Source: an uncultured Gammaproteobacteria bacterium (GTDB taxonomy: Bacteria; Pseudomonadota; Gammaproteobacteria; Pseudomonadales; Pseudohongiellaceae). Taken from it: a DNA stretch of 64,000 nucleotides. The stretch is taken from positions 55,973-119,972 of the forward strand of contig CALEJT010000077.1 in NCBI GenBank assembly GCA_937898685.1. Direction: 5' to 3'. Of this stretch, positions 51,214-58,855 are shown piece by piece (the first letter of the stretch is position 1; every line of letters starts with the position of its first letter). The position numbers were made by a program, and so were the translations under genes. The notes beneath the pieces were generated by a model. That model was not told the DNA's origin and did no database searches. It saw only the letters and a list, made by a program, of their open reading frames with translations.

Positions 51214-51468
51214 GTGGTTCTCCATGTGGTTTCCTGAAACACCACTTGCAGTGGCGTAAGACTTGTACCGAGTTCCAGGCCGCCCGCCATCGCTGGCTGG
51301 CAACGGGTGGCGATATTACTGGCAAACTTAACCGTTACCGCCTTCTAAACAGTTCCCAACAGTTAAGTTAACGATTCGCTAACGTTAATTTAACATGTTG
51401 ATTTAACTAATATTTTTGTTCAAGCGGTTTTGTGTGTAGGATGCCCCTCCGTTTTCCCGAGAATCAAC
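51214..51468. promoter_or_regulatory. Divergent promoter region with iterated GTTAA/TTAAC motifs
   Basis: The 255-bp gap between receptor and operon contains seven GTTAA/TTAAC pentamers within about 80 bp (51328-51407), including back-to-back GTTAAGTTAAC and CGTTAATTTAAC. A duplicated AACAGTT lies near 51348 and 51359. A CCACT-GCA-AGTGG hairpin sits in the receptor leader. I see no Fur box here and no B12-box, so a cobalamin riboswitch is not supported. The motif cluster may be an operator for an unidentified regulator. Confidence 0.5.
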
Positions 51469-52116
51469 GTGACTCCACGTCGTCGTCATAAACTGGTCGG
51501 CACGATTTTGCTGCTGCCCTTCATCGCCTGGTCCACTACGGCGGTGTTCTTCCTCGTGCGCCCGCGCTACGAGCAGGCCTACGAGAAATTGGAAGTGCGC
51601 CATTTGCCGCTCAAGACCGCACCGGCGCTGCAGCCGCAGCCCGATTGGGAAGAAGTGAAGCTGTTCGAGAGCGTGCTGGGCTCGCATCTGCTGGTGCGTA
51701 CCAGCTCGGGCTGGCAGCACTTCGATGCCACCACGCTGCAGCCCTGGCCCGAGCCGGACCAGCAGGCCCTGATCCGTCTGCTCGAAGATTCCTTCGTCGG
51801 CAACCCCGAGCGCTACGGACGGATCGTATCGCTCGACGGCAATGTCGCCACCACGACCACCGGCGTCACCCTTACGTATGACTGGGACACCCTCAGCCTG
51901 AGCCAACGCGGCCGCGACACCTACTGGATCAACAAGGTCTACGACATCCATTACCTGGAGTGGACCGGCATCAAGGTCATCGACAAGATCCTGGGGCTCA
52001 GTGGTCTGGCGCTCCTCATCTACATGACCTGGAGCGGCATGCAGCTGGCCTTCGGCTGGTCCTTGCCGAGCCGTACCACCCGCCCTGCCCGCACTACTTC
52101 ACCCCGAGAAGCCTGA
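51469..52116 (+). CDS. Small PepSY-TM-like membrane protein, first gene of CobN-like operon
   Basis: 215-aa protein with an N-terminal membrane helix (about residues 10-31), a periplasmic domain of about 130 residues, and a C-terminal membrane helix. Its end, YDIHYLEWTGIKVIDKILG followed by a WSGMQLAF helix, parallels the FLHTGEVLGFWGQTIAG...WTGFALSW end of the PepSY-TM protein at 47.8 kb, so it is a half-length PepSY-TM relative. The start is uncertain. A GTG at 51469 gives MTPRRRHKLVGTILL; a TTG at 51430 is the alternative. It overlaps the next start by one base. Possible electron or haem handling at the membrane is inference. Confidence 0.7.
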   Translation: MTPRRRHKLVGTILLLPFIAWSTTAVFFLVRPRYEQAYEKLEVRHLPLKTAPALQPQPDWEEVKLFESVLGSHLLVRTSSGWQHFDATTLQPWPEPDQQALIRLLEDSFVGNPERYGRIVSLDGNVATTTTGVTLTYDWDTLSLSQRGRDTYWINKVYDIHYLEWTGIKVIDKILGLSGLALLIYMTWSGMQLAFGWSLPSRTTRPARTTSPREA

Positions 52117-52709
52117 TGGACCTGAACGCTGCCGGCCTGCTTTACGCCCTGGGCGCTTCGCTGGCGCTGGCCTGGTTGCGCCGGCCCGCCGACCTGCGCT
52201 GGTGGGCAGTGGGTTGGTTGTTGGGGCTGGGACTTTTCTGCTCCTGGGGGCTGCGTCCTCCGCTGGTGCAGGTCCCCACCACGCAAGGCGCCCTCACGAT
52301 GGCGATGGGCATGGGCGTACTGTTGCTGCGCACACCGAAAACCTGGGCGGTCCTCGGTGGCGCGGGACTGCTGAGTGCCGCCTGGACCAGCGCCCTGCAA
52401 CCGCTCTATCCCACGGCGCTCGCCTCGTTGCTGCCACTGGCCTTGGCCTTGCTGACCGCTTTCCTGCATCTGCGATCCGAGCGCTTCTGCCCTCCCCTCA
52501 TGCGCCAGGAAGCTTGTCTGCTGCTGCTGGTGCTGGGTCTGGTCGGCGGACTGGTGCCGGACCTCTGGCAAGGTTGGAATTCGACTGCCGCGATTCGCGC
52601 CGGCGACATCGTGGATGATCAAACAAGACAATCCATCCAGGTCCCGCTGCTGCTCAGTGCAGCCAGCGTGGTACTGGGACTTCTGTATGCGAGGTGGCGT
52701 TACCGATGA
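52116..52709 (+). CDS. Polytopic membrane protein (HmuT-like position)
   Basis: 197-aa strongly hydrophobic protein with six or seven predicted membrane helices and few charged residues. No domain recognised. Its ATG overlaps the previous stop by one base and its TGA overlaps the next ATG, so it is fixed in the operon. In Bacteroidetes hmu operons the gene between the CobN-like and ExbB-like genes (hmuT) also encodes a membrane protein of about this size. Equivalence is suggested by position only. Confidence 0.65.
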   Translation: MDLNAAGLLYALGASLALAWLRRPADLRWWAVGWLLGLGLFCSWGLRPPLVQVPTTQGALTMAMGMGVLLLRTPKTWAVLGGAGLLSAAWTSALQPLYPTALASLLPLALALLTAFLHLRSERFCPPLMRQEACLLLLVLGLVGGLVPDLWQGWNSTAAIRAGDIVDDQTRQSIQVPLLLSAASVVLGLLYARWRYR

Positions 52710-53347
52710 ATCTGTTGGGGCTTTTGGAAAATGGTCTGTTCGCGCTCGGCCAGGTGCTGCGCTTTCCGGTAATGGCGCTGCTATGGGTGTGCGTGATCGC
52801 CGTGTGCTTCATGGCCGGCCACTGCTTCATGGAATATCTCGCCCGCCGCAAGGACCGCGCCGGCTTCAGCATCAAACCCTGGCTGGTACAGGGGCCCGTG
52901 CTCGGTGCCGACGACGGTCGTCTGCAGCAATTGCCCGTGCCGTTGCGCCAGCTCACCTCGCGCATCCGTGAACATCATCAGCGCCACGAGCTGCACGAAG
53001 GTGGTCTGGAGTTTCTGGTACTCGAAGCCGAAGAGACCTTGCGCCACCAACTCAACCCTTCGCGCATGCTGGTGAAAGTGGCCCCCAGTCTCGGTCTGCT
53101 CGGCACGCTGATTCCGATGGGCATCTCGCTCGCCTCGATGGCGGCCGGCAACCTCGAAGCCATGGCGGGTCAGATGGTGGTGGCCTTCACCTCCACCATC
53201 ATCGGTCTCGCCTGCGGCACTGCGGCCTACGTCATCAACCTGGTGCGTCAGACCTGGACCAACGAAACCATCCGCGAACAACGTTTCATTGCCGAAAAGG
53301 TCTTGGGTGAATTGCAGCGCGGCGCCATCACGGAGGAAGCGGCATGA
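52706..53347 (+). CDS. MotA/TolQ/ExbB proton-channel family protein
   Basis: 213-aa ExbB-type protein: a helix at about residues 20-42, a cytoplasmic segment, then the paired channel helices LVKVAPSLGLLGTLIPMGISL (about 125-145) and VVAFTSTIIGLACGTAAYVI (about 162-181). The SLGLLGT and AFTSTIIGL motifs are the family hallmarks, including the conserved Thr of the proton path. It starts by ATGA overlap and is followed by a DUF2149 gene instead of ExbD. This fits HmuU of the hmu system. It presumably supplies proton-motive-force energy to its partner proteins. Confidence 0.9.
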   Translation: MNLLGLLENGLFALGQVLRFPVMALLWVCVIAVCFMAGHCFMEYLARRKDRAGFSIKPWLVQGPVLGADDGRLQQLPVPLRQLTSRIREHHQRHELHEGGLEFLVLEAEETLRHQLNPSRMLVKVAPSLGLLGTLIPMGISLASMAAGNLEAMAGQMVVAFTSTIIGLACGTAAYVINLVRQTWTNETIREQRFIAEKVLGELQRGAITEEAA

Positions 53348-53694
53348 GCAAGTTTCTCGAACTGCCCCGCCCCGACGACACCGACGAAGATCCGCTGTCC
53401 GGCATCGCCAACCTGTTCGACGTGTCGGTGGTGTTCATCGTAGGCCTGATGATTTCGCTCTTCTCCGTCTATCGCATGGGCGATCTGATGAATCCCGACA
53501 CCGAAGTGACGATGGTGGTGACCAACGCCGCCGGTGAGCAGGAAATCATCACCAAGAAGGGCATGGAGATCGAAGCCTATCGCGTCACGCCGGAAGAACT
53601 GGCAGGCGGCGACGGTGAACGTCTCGGCATTGCCTATCGCCTGCCCGATGGCCAGGTGATCTACGTGCCCGAGACCGAAGAGGGAGCGCAGTAA
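53344..53694 (+). CDS. DUF2149 protein (HmuV-like, ExbD-like topology)
   Basis: 116-aa DUF2149 protein: a short cytoplasmic N-terminus with DPLSGIANLFDVSVVFIVGL (Asp26 at the start of the only membrane helix), then an extracytoplasmic beta-type domain of about 70 residues. The Asp in a LxDVxxVxxI pattern resembles the essential proton-carrying Asp of ExbD/TolR, so DUF2149 may be the functional ExbD here. It overlaps the ExbB-type gene by four bases. The same pair occurs beside CobN-like genes in hmu loci. Confidence 0.85.
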   Translation: MSKFLELPRPDDTDEDPLSGIANLFDVSVVFIVGLMISLFSVYRMGDLMNPDTEVTMVVTNAAGEQEIITKKGMEIEAYRVTPEELAGGDGERLGIAYRLPDGQVIYVPETEEGAQ

Positions 53695-53697
53695 GCG

Positions 53698-56600
53698 ATG
53701 CGTTGGCTGAGCCGCCTCTTGCTGTCCTGGTTGGCGCTGAGCCTCAGCGTCAGTGCCCTCGCGCAACCGGTACAGCCACCGGAGCGCCCCATCACACTCA
53801 GCTATCTCTTTTCCGACGGCAATCTCAGCGGCACGCTCGAAGCCTTCCGCGAACTCCTGCGTGAACATCCCGAACTCGAAGGGACGGTGAATCTCAACTT
53901 CCTCACCGAGTCCTTCTACGACAAGGTCGATCCCACTGCCCTACAAAACTCCGACGTGCTCGTGTTCGACATGATGAACCAGGGCATGCTGGATCGATTC
54001 AATAACGAACATTCCACTGATCTAATCCGCGACATCGCTGCCAATGAGGGCACCGTACTCGCGATCGGCGTCGGTGTGCAGCCGAAGGAATACTTCATCG
54101 AGCAGGGCGCCAAGTGGGACGACCAGGCCATGGCCTACTGGCAGAACGGTGGTCGCGAGAACCAACTGGGGCTTCTGAAATTCGCGCTGCGCGAAGCGGG
54201 CATCGCAGGACTCACCCTGCCGACACCACAGCCCAGTCTCGACTTCGGCTATTACTTTCCCGATGCCAACGGTGGTCGTGCCTTCGCCACCTGGGAAGAG
54301 TTCCAGAGCTGGCGCGAACAGAACGGTCATTGGCGCGAAGGCGCGCCCGAGGTCGGCCTCGGTTTCTATCGCGCCGCCTATTACGGCAGCGAAACCGAAG
54401 TGATCGATGCGCTCATTGCCGAAGTCGAAGCGCAAGGTGCCAATGCCATTCCCTTCTTCGGTTATCCCGACGGTGTCGCCTTCGAGCGCATGCTGCTCGA
54501 CGAAAACGGTGAAGCGCGTGCCGACGTCGCGCTCTCGCTCCTGATGCGCTTCGCCGATTTCTCAGTGACCGAACAACTCGCCAAGCTCGACATTCCGGTG
54601 ATCAATACCATCACGCTCTACGGCCGCAGCGAGCAGGAATGGCTGGAATCGGATTCCGGGCTGTCCCTGTTCGAAGGTACCTTCCAGATAGCAGTGCCCG
54701 AGATCGCTGGATTGATCGCCCCCACCGTGGTCGGCAGCCGCGAAGAACAAACCGATTCTGCGACCGGTGTGACGATCGTGGTGAATCGTCCCATCACCGA
54801 ACGCGTGCAGACCGCCGTAAGACGCGCCCTTCGCTTCGTGCGCCTGCAAACCAAGGACAATGCCGACAAGCGCGTCGCCTTTCTCTACTACAACTATCCC
54901 GTCGGCAAGGCGAACATCGGTGCGAGCTATCTCAACATCGCCGAATCGCTGTCGAACATCCTCAACGATCTGAAGGCCCGTGGTTACGACCTCGGTGACG
55001 CAGATCTCAGCGCCGACACCATCCTCGATGAAATGACCAACAAGGCGCGCAACGTCGGCAGCTATGCACCGGGTGAACTCGACGCCATGATGGCAGAAGG
55101 CAGCGTGCAACTCGTGCCGGTATCCACCTATCGCGCCTGGCTGGCGCAACTCGCCCCTGCACTGCGCGACAAGATCCTCGCCGACTGGGGCGAACCCGAA
55201 GACGAAGACCTGATGACCGCTGCTTGCGGCAATGAAAAGTGCTTCGTCATCCCGCGCCTCGAATACGGCAAAGTCATCCTGATGCCGCAGCCAGCGCGCG
55301 GTTGGGGCGAAGATCTGGAGAAGCTCTATCACGCCGAAGACCTCGCACCACACCATCAGTACGTGGCGGCCTATCAATGGCTGCGTCGTGACGTGGACGT
55401 CGATGCCGTCGTCCACATGGGCACGCACGGCACGCTGGAATGGCTCGACGGCAAGGACACGGGCCTCAGCAACGCCGATGCTTCCGATGCGCTGATCGCC
55501 GACATTCCCAATCTCTACATCTACAACGTCGACGTGGTGGGCGAAGGTCTCGTGGCGCGCCGCCGCAGCATGGCCACACTCATCGACCACATGGTGCCCT
55601 CCTTCGTCGCCGGCGGCCTCTATCCCGAACTCGCCGCGCTCGGTGAATCCATCAACGACTACGACATCAACATCGAGAAGAATCCCGAACTCGCCGAAGC
55701 CTTCGCCGGTCAACTCGTGCAGCAGGTGATCGATCTGGGCATCGACAAGGCTCTCGACCTCGAGCTCGCCGGCAAGACCTATATCGAGCATGAGCAAGTG
55801 CACCAGATCATGGACTACCTGCTCACGCTCAAAGAGCAGTACATCCCCTTTGGCCTGCATGCCTTCGGGCGTCTGCCCGATGCCGAGATGCGCAAGAGCA
55901 CGGTCGACGCCATCGTCTCCATCGACCGTTCGCTACTGCCCGATCAAAAAACCATCCTGGCGGAAGAGATGGAACAACGCATCATCGACTCCGCCACTGC
56001 CGAATTGGCAAGCCTGGGCTCCGGCCTCGCCGGCGGCTACATCATGGGCAACAGCGGCGGTGAACCGCTGCGCAATCCCGATGCCTACCCCACCGGCCGC
56101 AACTTCTACGGCATCGATCCCGACAAGGTGCCGAAAAAAGCCGCCTGGGAACTCGGCAGAAAATTGGCCGATGACATGCTCGCGCAGCATCTCGAGAAGA
56201 ATGGCGAATATCCGCGCAAGGTCAGCTTCGTGATCTGGGGCGACGAGACCATGCGCCACGAAGGCGTGCTCGAATCGCAGGTGTTCTGGCTGCTGGGCAC
56301 GCGTCCCGTATGGGACGCACGCGACAAAGTGGTGGATGTGGAAGTGATTCCGTCGCGCGAACTCGGCCGTCCGCGTGTCGATATCGTGATCGCCAGCGCG
56401 GCCGAAGGCATGTTCAACAACGTCACCGTACTGATGGACCAGGCCGTGCAGAAGGTGAAGGCGCTGGAAGAAGCCGAAAACTTCGTGCGCGATCACTATC
56501 TCGCCACCAAGGCCGCGCTGATCAAGATGGGTTACAGCGAAGAAGATGCCGATCGTCGTGCCGGCGTGCGCATCTTCGACGAGCCGCCCGGCGTTCATAA

Positions 56601-57678
56601 CCTCAACACGTCCAACATCGCCGCCGCCAGCGGCACCTGGGACAGCGACGTCGGCCTCGCCAACGATTACATCAACAAGATGGGGCATGGTTTCGGCAAC
56701 GGCTTCTGGGGCGAGCCGATGCAGGACGTGTTCAAGCTCGCACTCGATGGTGTGGAGAAGGTCGTGCATTCGAGTTCGACCACACTCTACGGTGCGCTCG
56801 ATAACGACGACTTCTTCATGTACATGGGTGGCCTCGCCTCTGCCGTGCGCACGGTGAGTGGCGAGCGCCCCGATCTCGTCGTCACCAACACGCGCGATCC
56901 GGGAAGACCTGCGATGGAATCGCTCGACAAGTTCATCGGCATGGAATTCCAGTCGCGCTACATCAACCCTGAATGGATCAAGGGCATGCAGGCCGAAGGC
57001 TATGCCGGTGCGCGCACGATGGTGGAACTGGTCGAGTACATGTGGGGCTGGGAAGCCACGGTGGACAACGTCGTCGACGATCAGATGTGGCAGGACACCT
57101 TCGAAGTCTACGTGCAGGATCGCTACGACCTCGACATGAAGGCCTACTTCGACGAGAACTCTCCCTACGCCTTCCAGGATCTCAGCGCGCGCATGATCGA
57201 AACCATTCGCAAGGACTATTGGAATGCGGATGAAGCAACACTGCGTGAGCTGATCACCTCGTACGTCGAATCCGTGCAAGAACACGGCCTCAGCTGCAGC
57301 GACATTACCTGCGGCAACCCGCGTCTGCTGGAATACGTGATCGAACAAGGTCAGGCACTCGGCGTCGACGGTGTCGCGCTCGCGGCTTTCCAGGCCGCGC
57401 TCGATGCCGTGCTACGTGGCGATCTTTCGCAGTTGGCGGATGCCATGGAAGAGTTTGCACGCGAGAACGATGCCCGCATCAGCGCCATGTATGCGCGCGG
57501 TGTGGCGCCGGCGCTCTCCGGCTTCAGAATGGAACGCATCGACGATGGCCGCACTGCGCCGTCCCTGCCCAGCGGCACACAGAATCCGCCCTCGTTGCTT
57601 GCACAGGGCTTCGTGCTGCTGGCCCTGCTCCTCTGGTGGGGACGTCGTCGTTCACAGTCGATGAGAGCGACCAGATGA
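53698..57678 (+). CDS. Secreted, membrane-anchored CobN-like chelatase (HmuS-like)
   Basis: 1326-aa CobN/magnesium-chelatase-H family protein. The family motifs are clear: HMGTHGTLEWLDGKDTGLS (His573, His577, Glu581), GGEPLRNPDAYPTGRNFYG (about residues 787-804) and the long C-terminal CobN region. Unlike cytoplasmic CobN it starts with a Sec signal peptide (MRWLSRLLLSWLALSLSVSA) and ends with a hydrophobic helix plus Arg-Arg-Arg (about 1300-1318). The bulk should therefore lie in the periplasm, anchored to the inner membrane. No CobS, CobT, BchD/I or cobalamin-synthesis genes are present. Bacteroidetes HmuS has this architecture and acts in haem metal removal. The metal and tetrapyrrole used here are unknown. 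Confidence 0.88.
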   Translation: MRWLSRLLLSWLALSLSVSALAQPVQPPERPITLSYLFSDGNLSGTLEAFRELLREHPELEGTVNLNFLTESFYDKVDPTALQNSDVLVFDMMNQGMLDRFNNEHSTDLIRDIAANEGTVLAIGVGVQPKEYFIEQGAKWDDQAMAYWQNGGRENQLGLLKFALREAGIAGLTLPTPQPSLDFGYYFPDANGGRAFATWEEFQSWREQNGHWREGAPEVGLGFYRAAYYGSETEVIDALIAEVEAQGANAIPFFGYPDGVAFERMLLDENGEARADVALSLLMRFADFSVTEQLAKLDIPVINTITLYGRSEQEWLESDSGLSLFEGTFQIAVPEIAGLIAPTVVGSREEQTDSATGVTIVVNRPITERVQTAVRRALRFVRLQTKDNADKRVAFLYYNYPVGKANIGASYLNIAESLSNILNDLKARGYDLGDADLSADTILDEMTNKARNVGSYAPGELDAMMAEGSVQLVPVSTYRAWLAQLAPALRDKILADWGEPEDEDLMTAACGNEKCFVIPRLEYGKVILMPQPARGWGEDLEKLYHAEDLAPHHQYVAAYQWLRRDVDVDAVVHMGTHGTLEWLDGKDTGLSNADASDALIADIPNLYIYNVDVVGEGLVARRRSMATLIDHMVPSFVAGGLYPELAALGESINDYDINIEKNPELAEAFAGQLVQQVIDLGIDKALDLELAGKTYIEHEQVHQIMDYLLTLKEQYIPFGLHAFGRLPDAEMRKSTVDAIVSIDRSLLPDQKTILAEEMEQRIIDSATAELASLGSGLAGGYIMGNSGGEPLRNPDAYPTGRNFYGIDPDKVPKKAAWELGRKLADDMLAQHLEKNGEYPRKVSFVIWGDETMRHEGVLESQVFWLLGTRPVWDARDKVVDVEVIPSRELGRPRVDIVIASAAEGMFNNVTVLMDQAVQKVKALEEAENFVRDHYLATKAALIKMGYSEEDADRRAGVRIFDEPPGVHNLNTSNIAAASGTWDSDVGLANDYINKMGHGFGNGFWGEPMQDVFKLALDGVEKVVHSSSTTLYGALDNDDFFMYMGGLASAVRTVSGERPDLVVTNTRDPGRPAMESLDKFIGMEFQSRYINPEWIKGMQAEGYAGARTMVELVEYMWGWEATVDNVVDDQMWQDTFEVYVQDRYDLDMKAYFDENSPYAFQDLSARMIETIRKDYWNADEATLRELITSYVESVQEHGLSCSDITCGNPRLLEYVIEQGQALGVDGVALAAFQAALDAVLRGDLSQLADAMEEFARENDARISAMYARGVAPALSGFRMERIDDGRTAPSLPSGTQNPPSLLAQGFVLLALLLWWGRRRSQSMRATR

Positions 57679-58841
57679 GGATCTTGCTGCTGTGGTCGAG
57701 CCTCTCGTGGCTCGCCGCTTGCAGCGGAGAAGCGATAGAAGTTTCTCCCATCGGTGGCGCGGCCTTCGAACCCGATCTCGTCGTCGGTGACGAGCACATC
57801 GCAGTGGCTTGGTACGACGCTCGCACCCCTCCGGCGCAGATCCACGTGCGCTTCTACGACAAGCAATTACAGCCGCTGACGGAAGAACGCCGTCTCAGTT
57901 CCACCACCCTGCCCGCCTACGAAGCCAGCGCCACTTTCATCGGCGACAAGCTCGCCGTCGCCTGGTACGAAGTGGCACGCAATGGCGAGGCGCGTGTACA
58001 TCTCGGATCGTGGGATGCACAGGGACAGGAGCTCTGGCACAAGACGCTCACCGACACCGGCCTGCGTTCACGCATTCCGGTACTGCGCACGCACGATGAG
58101 CGCTTGTTCATCGCCTGGATCGAGGATTCGCAACCCAATCCCATTTCGCTAGCAGACCCTTCACGTTTGCACTATGCGTGGTTCGATGACGATGGAGAGG
58201 TGTTGTATGAAGGCGTCATGGATGCCGCAGCCAGTGCCAATACCTGGAACCTCAATGCGCTGGTACTCGACGACACCACCATGGCGCTGAGCTATCACGC
58301 GCAACGCGACACGCAGGCCATCGAACTGCATCTGGCGCTGGTATCGCCGAATCAGCACAAGGTGCTGCGTCTGAGCGCCGACGACGGCAACGACAGTCGC
58401 TACCCCGACCTCGCGCTCGATGGCGACACGCTTGCACTTACCTGGTTCGATGCCGTGGAGACACAAAGCGACATAAGGCTGAAATTGTTTTCACGCACCT
58501 TGCTGGACACCGAAAGCGCACTCGCACTCGATCGTGATGCGCTCAAGGTGACGAACACACCTGGCGAGTCGATCGGTGCCTACCTGAGCTGGTCGAATGG
58601 GGTATTGGGCCTGGCCTGGAACGACGACAGTGAAGGCCAGCATGAGCTCTACTTTCAAAGCTTCGACCGCAGTGGCACGCCGCGCAGTGCCATCAGACGT
58701 TTGACGCGCACCAGCACCGCCTCGCTGATTCCAGCGATCGAAGCCTTCGAAGGGGATTTTCTATTGAGCTGGAGCGAAGTCGTACTGAACGGTCACGATT
58801 CGCCTCAGGCCACCGTGATGTTGCAACGCGTCAGTCCGTAG
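57675..58841 (+). CDS. Beta-propeller-like lipoprotein, last gene of CobN-like operon
   Basis: 388-aa lipoprotein starting at the ATGA overlap with the chelatase gene. The signal peptide ends in lipobox LAAC (Cys16). The body is about six or seven repeats of roughly 50 residues with a Leu-Ala-x-x-Trp-(Tyr/Phe) core (HIAVAWYDAR, KLAVAWYEVA, RLFIAWIED, TLALTWFDAV, VLGLAWNDD, FLLSWSEVV), like sialidase/BNR-type propellers. No catalytic signature is seen. It has no counterpart in the hmu operons I know. It may bind ligand or protein at the outer membrane, perhaps filling the place of the HmuY haemophore; this is speculation. Confidence 0.75.
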   Translation: MRILLLWSSLSWLAACSGEAIEVSPIGGAAFEPDLVVGDEHIAVAWYDARTPPAQIHVRFYDKQLQPLTEERRLSSTTLPAYEASATFIGDKLAVAWYEVARNGEARVHLGSWDAQGQELWHKTLTDTGLRSRIPVLRTHDERLFIAWIEDSQPNPISLADPSRLHYAWFDDDGEVLYEGVMDAAASANTWNLNALVLDDTTMALSYHAQRDTQAIELHLALVSPNQHKVLRLSADDGNDSRYPDLALDGDTLALTWFDAVETQSDIRLKLFSRTLLDTESALALDRDALKVTNTPGESIGAYLSWSNGVLGLAWNDDSEGQHELYFQSFDRSGTPRSAIRRLTRTSTASLIPAIEAFEGDFLLSWSEVVLNGHDSPQATVMLQRVSP

Positions 58842-58855
58842 ACCGACGCGCCGTC

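Noticed and set aside
51214..51468. Possible cobalamin riboswitch in front of the TonB receptor beside the CobN-like gene
   Set aside because: The region is AT-rich and I find neither a B12-box-like core nor the expected multi-stem layout, only a short CCACT-GCA-AGTGG hairpin.
55933..57348. 471-codon antisense frame within the CobN-like gene (also 54562-55860, 61139-62569 and 7598-9085)
   Set aside because: These long frames lie opposite genes with clear family motifs and have low-complexity, His/Val/Gly-rich translations, as expected for shadow frames.
53698..57678. CobN-like gene as cobaltochelatase for vitamin B12 synthesis
   Set aside because: It has a signal peptide and a C-terminal anchor and is linked to ExbB and DUF2149. 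No CobS, CobT or other cob genes are present, so cytoplasmic cobalt insertion is unlikely.
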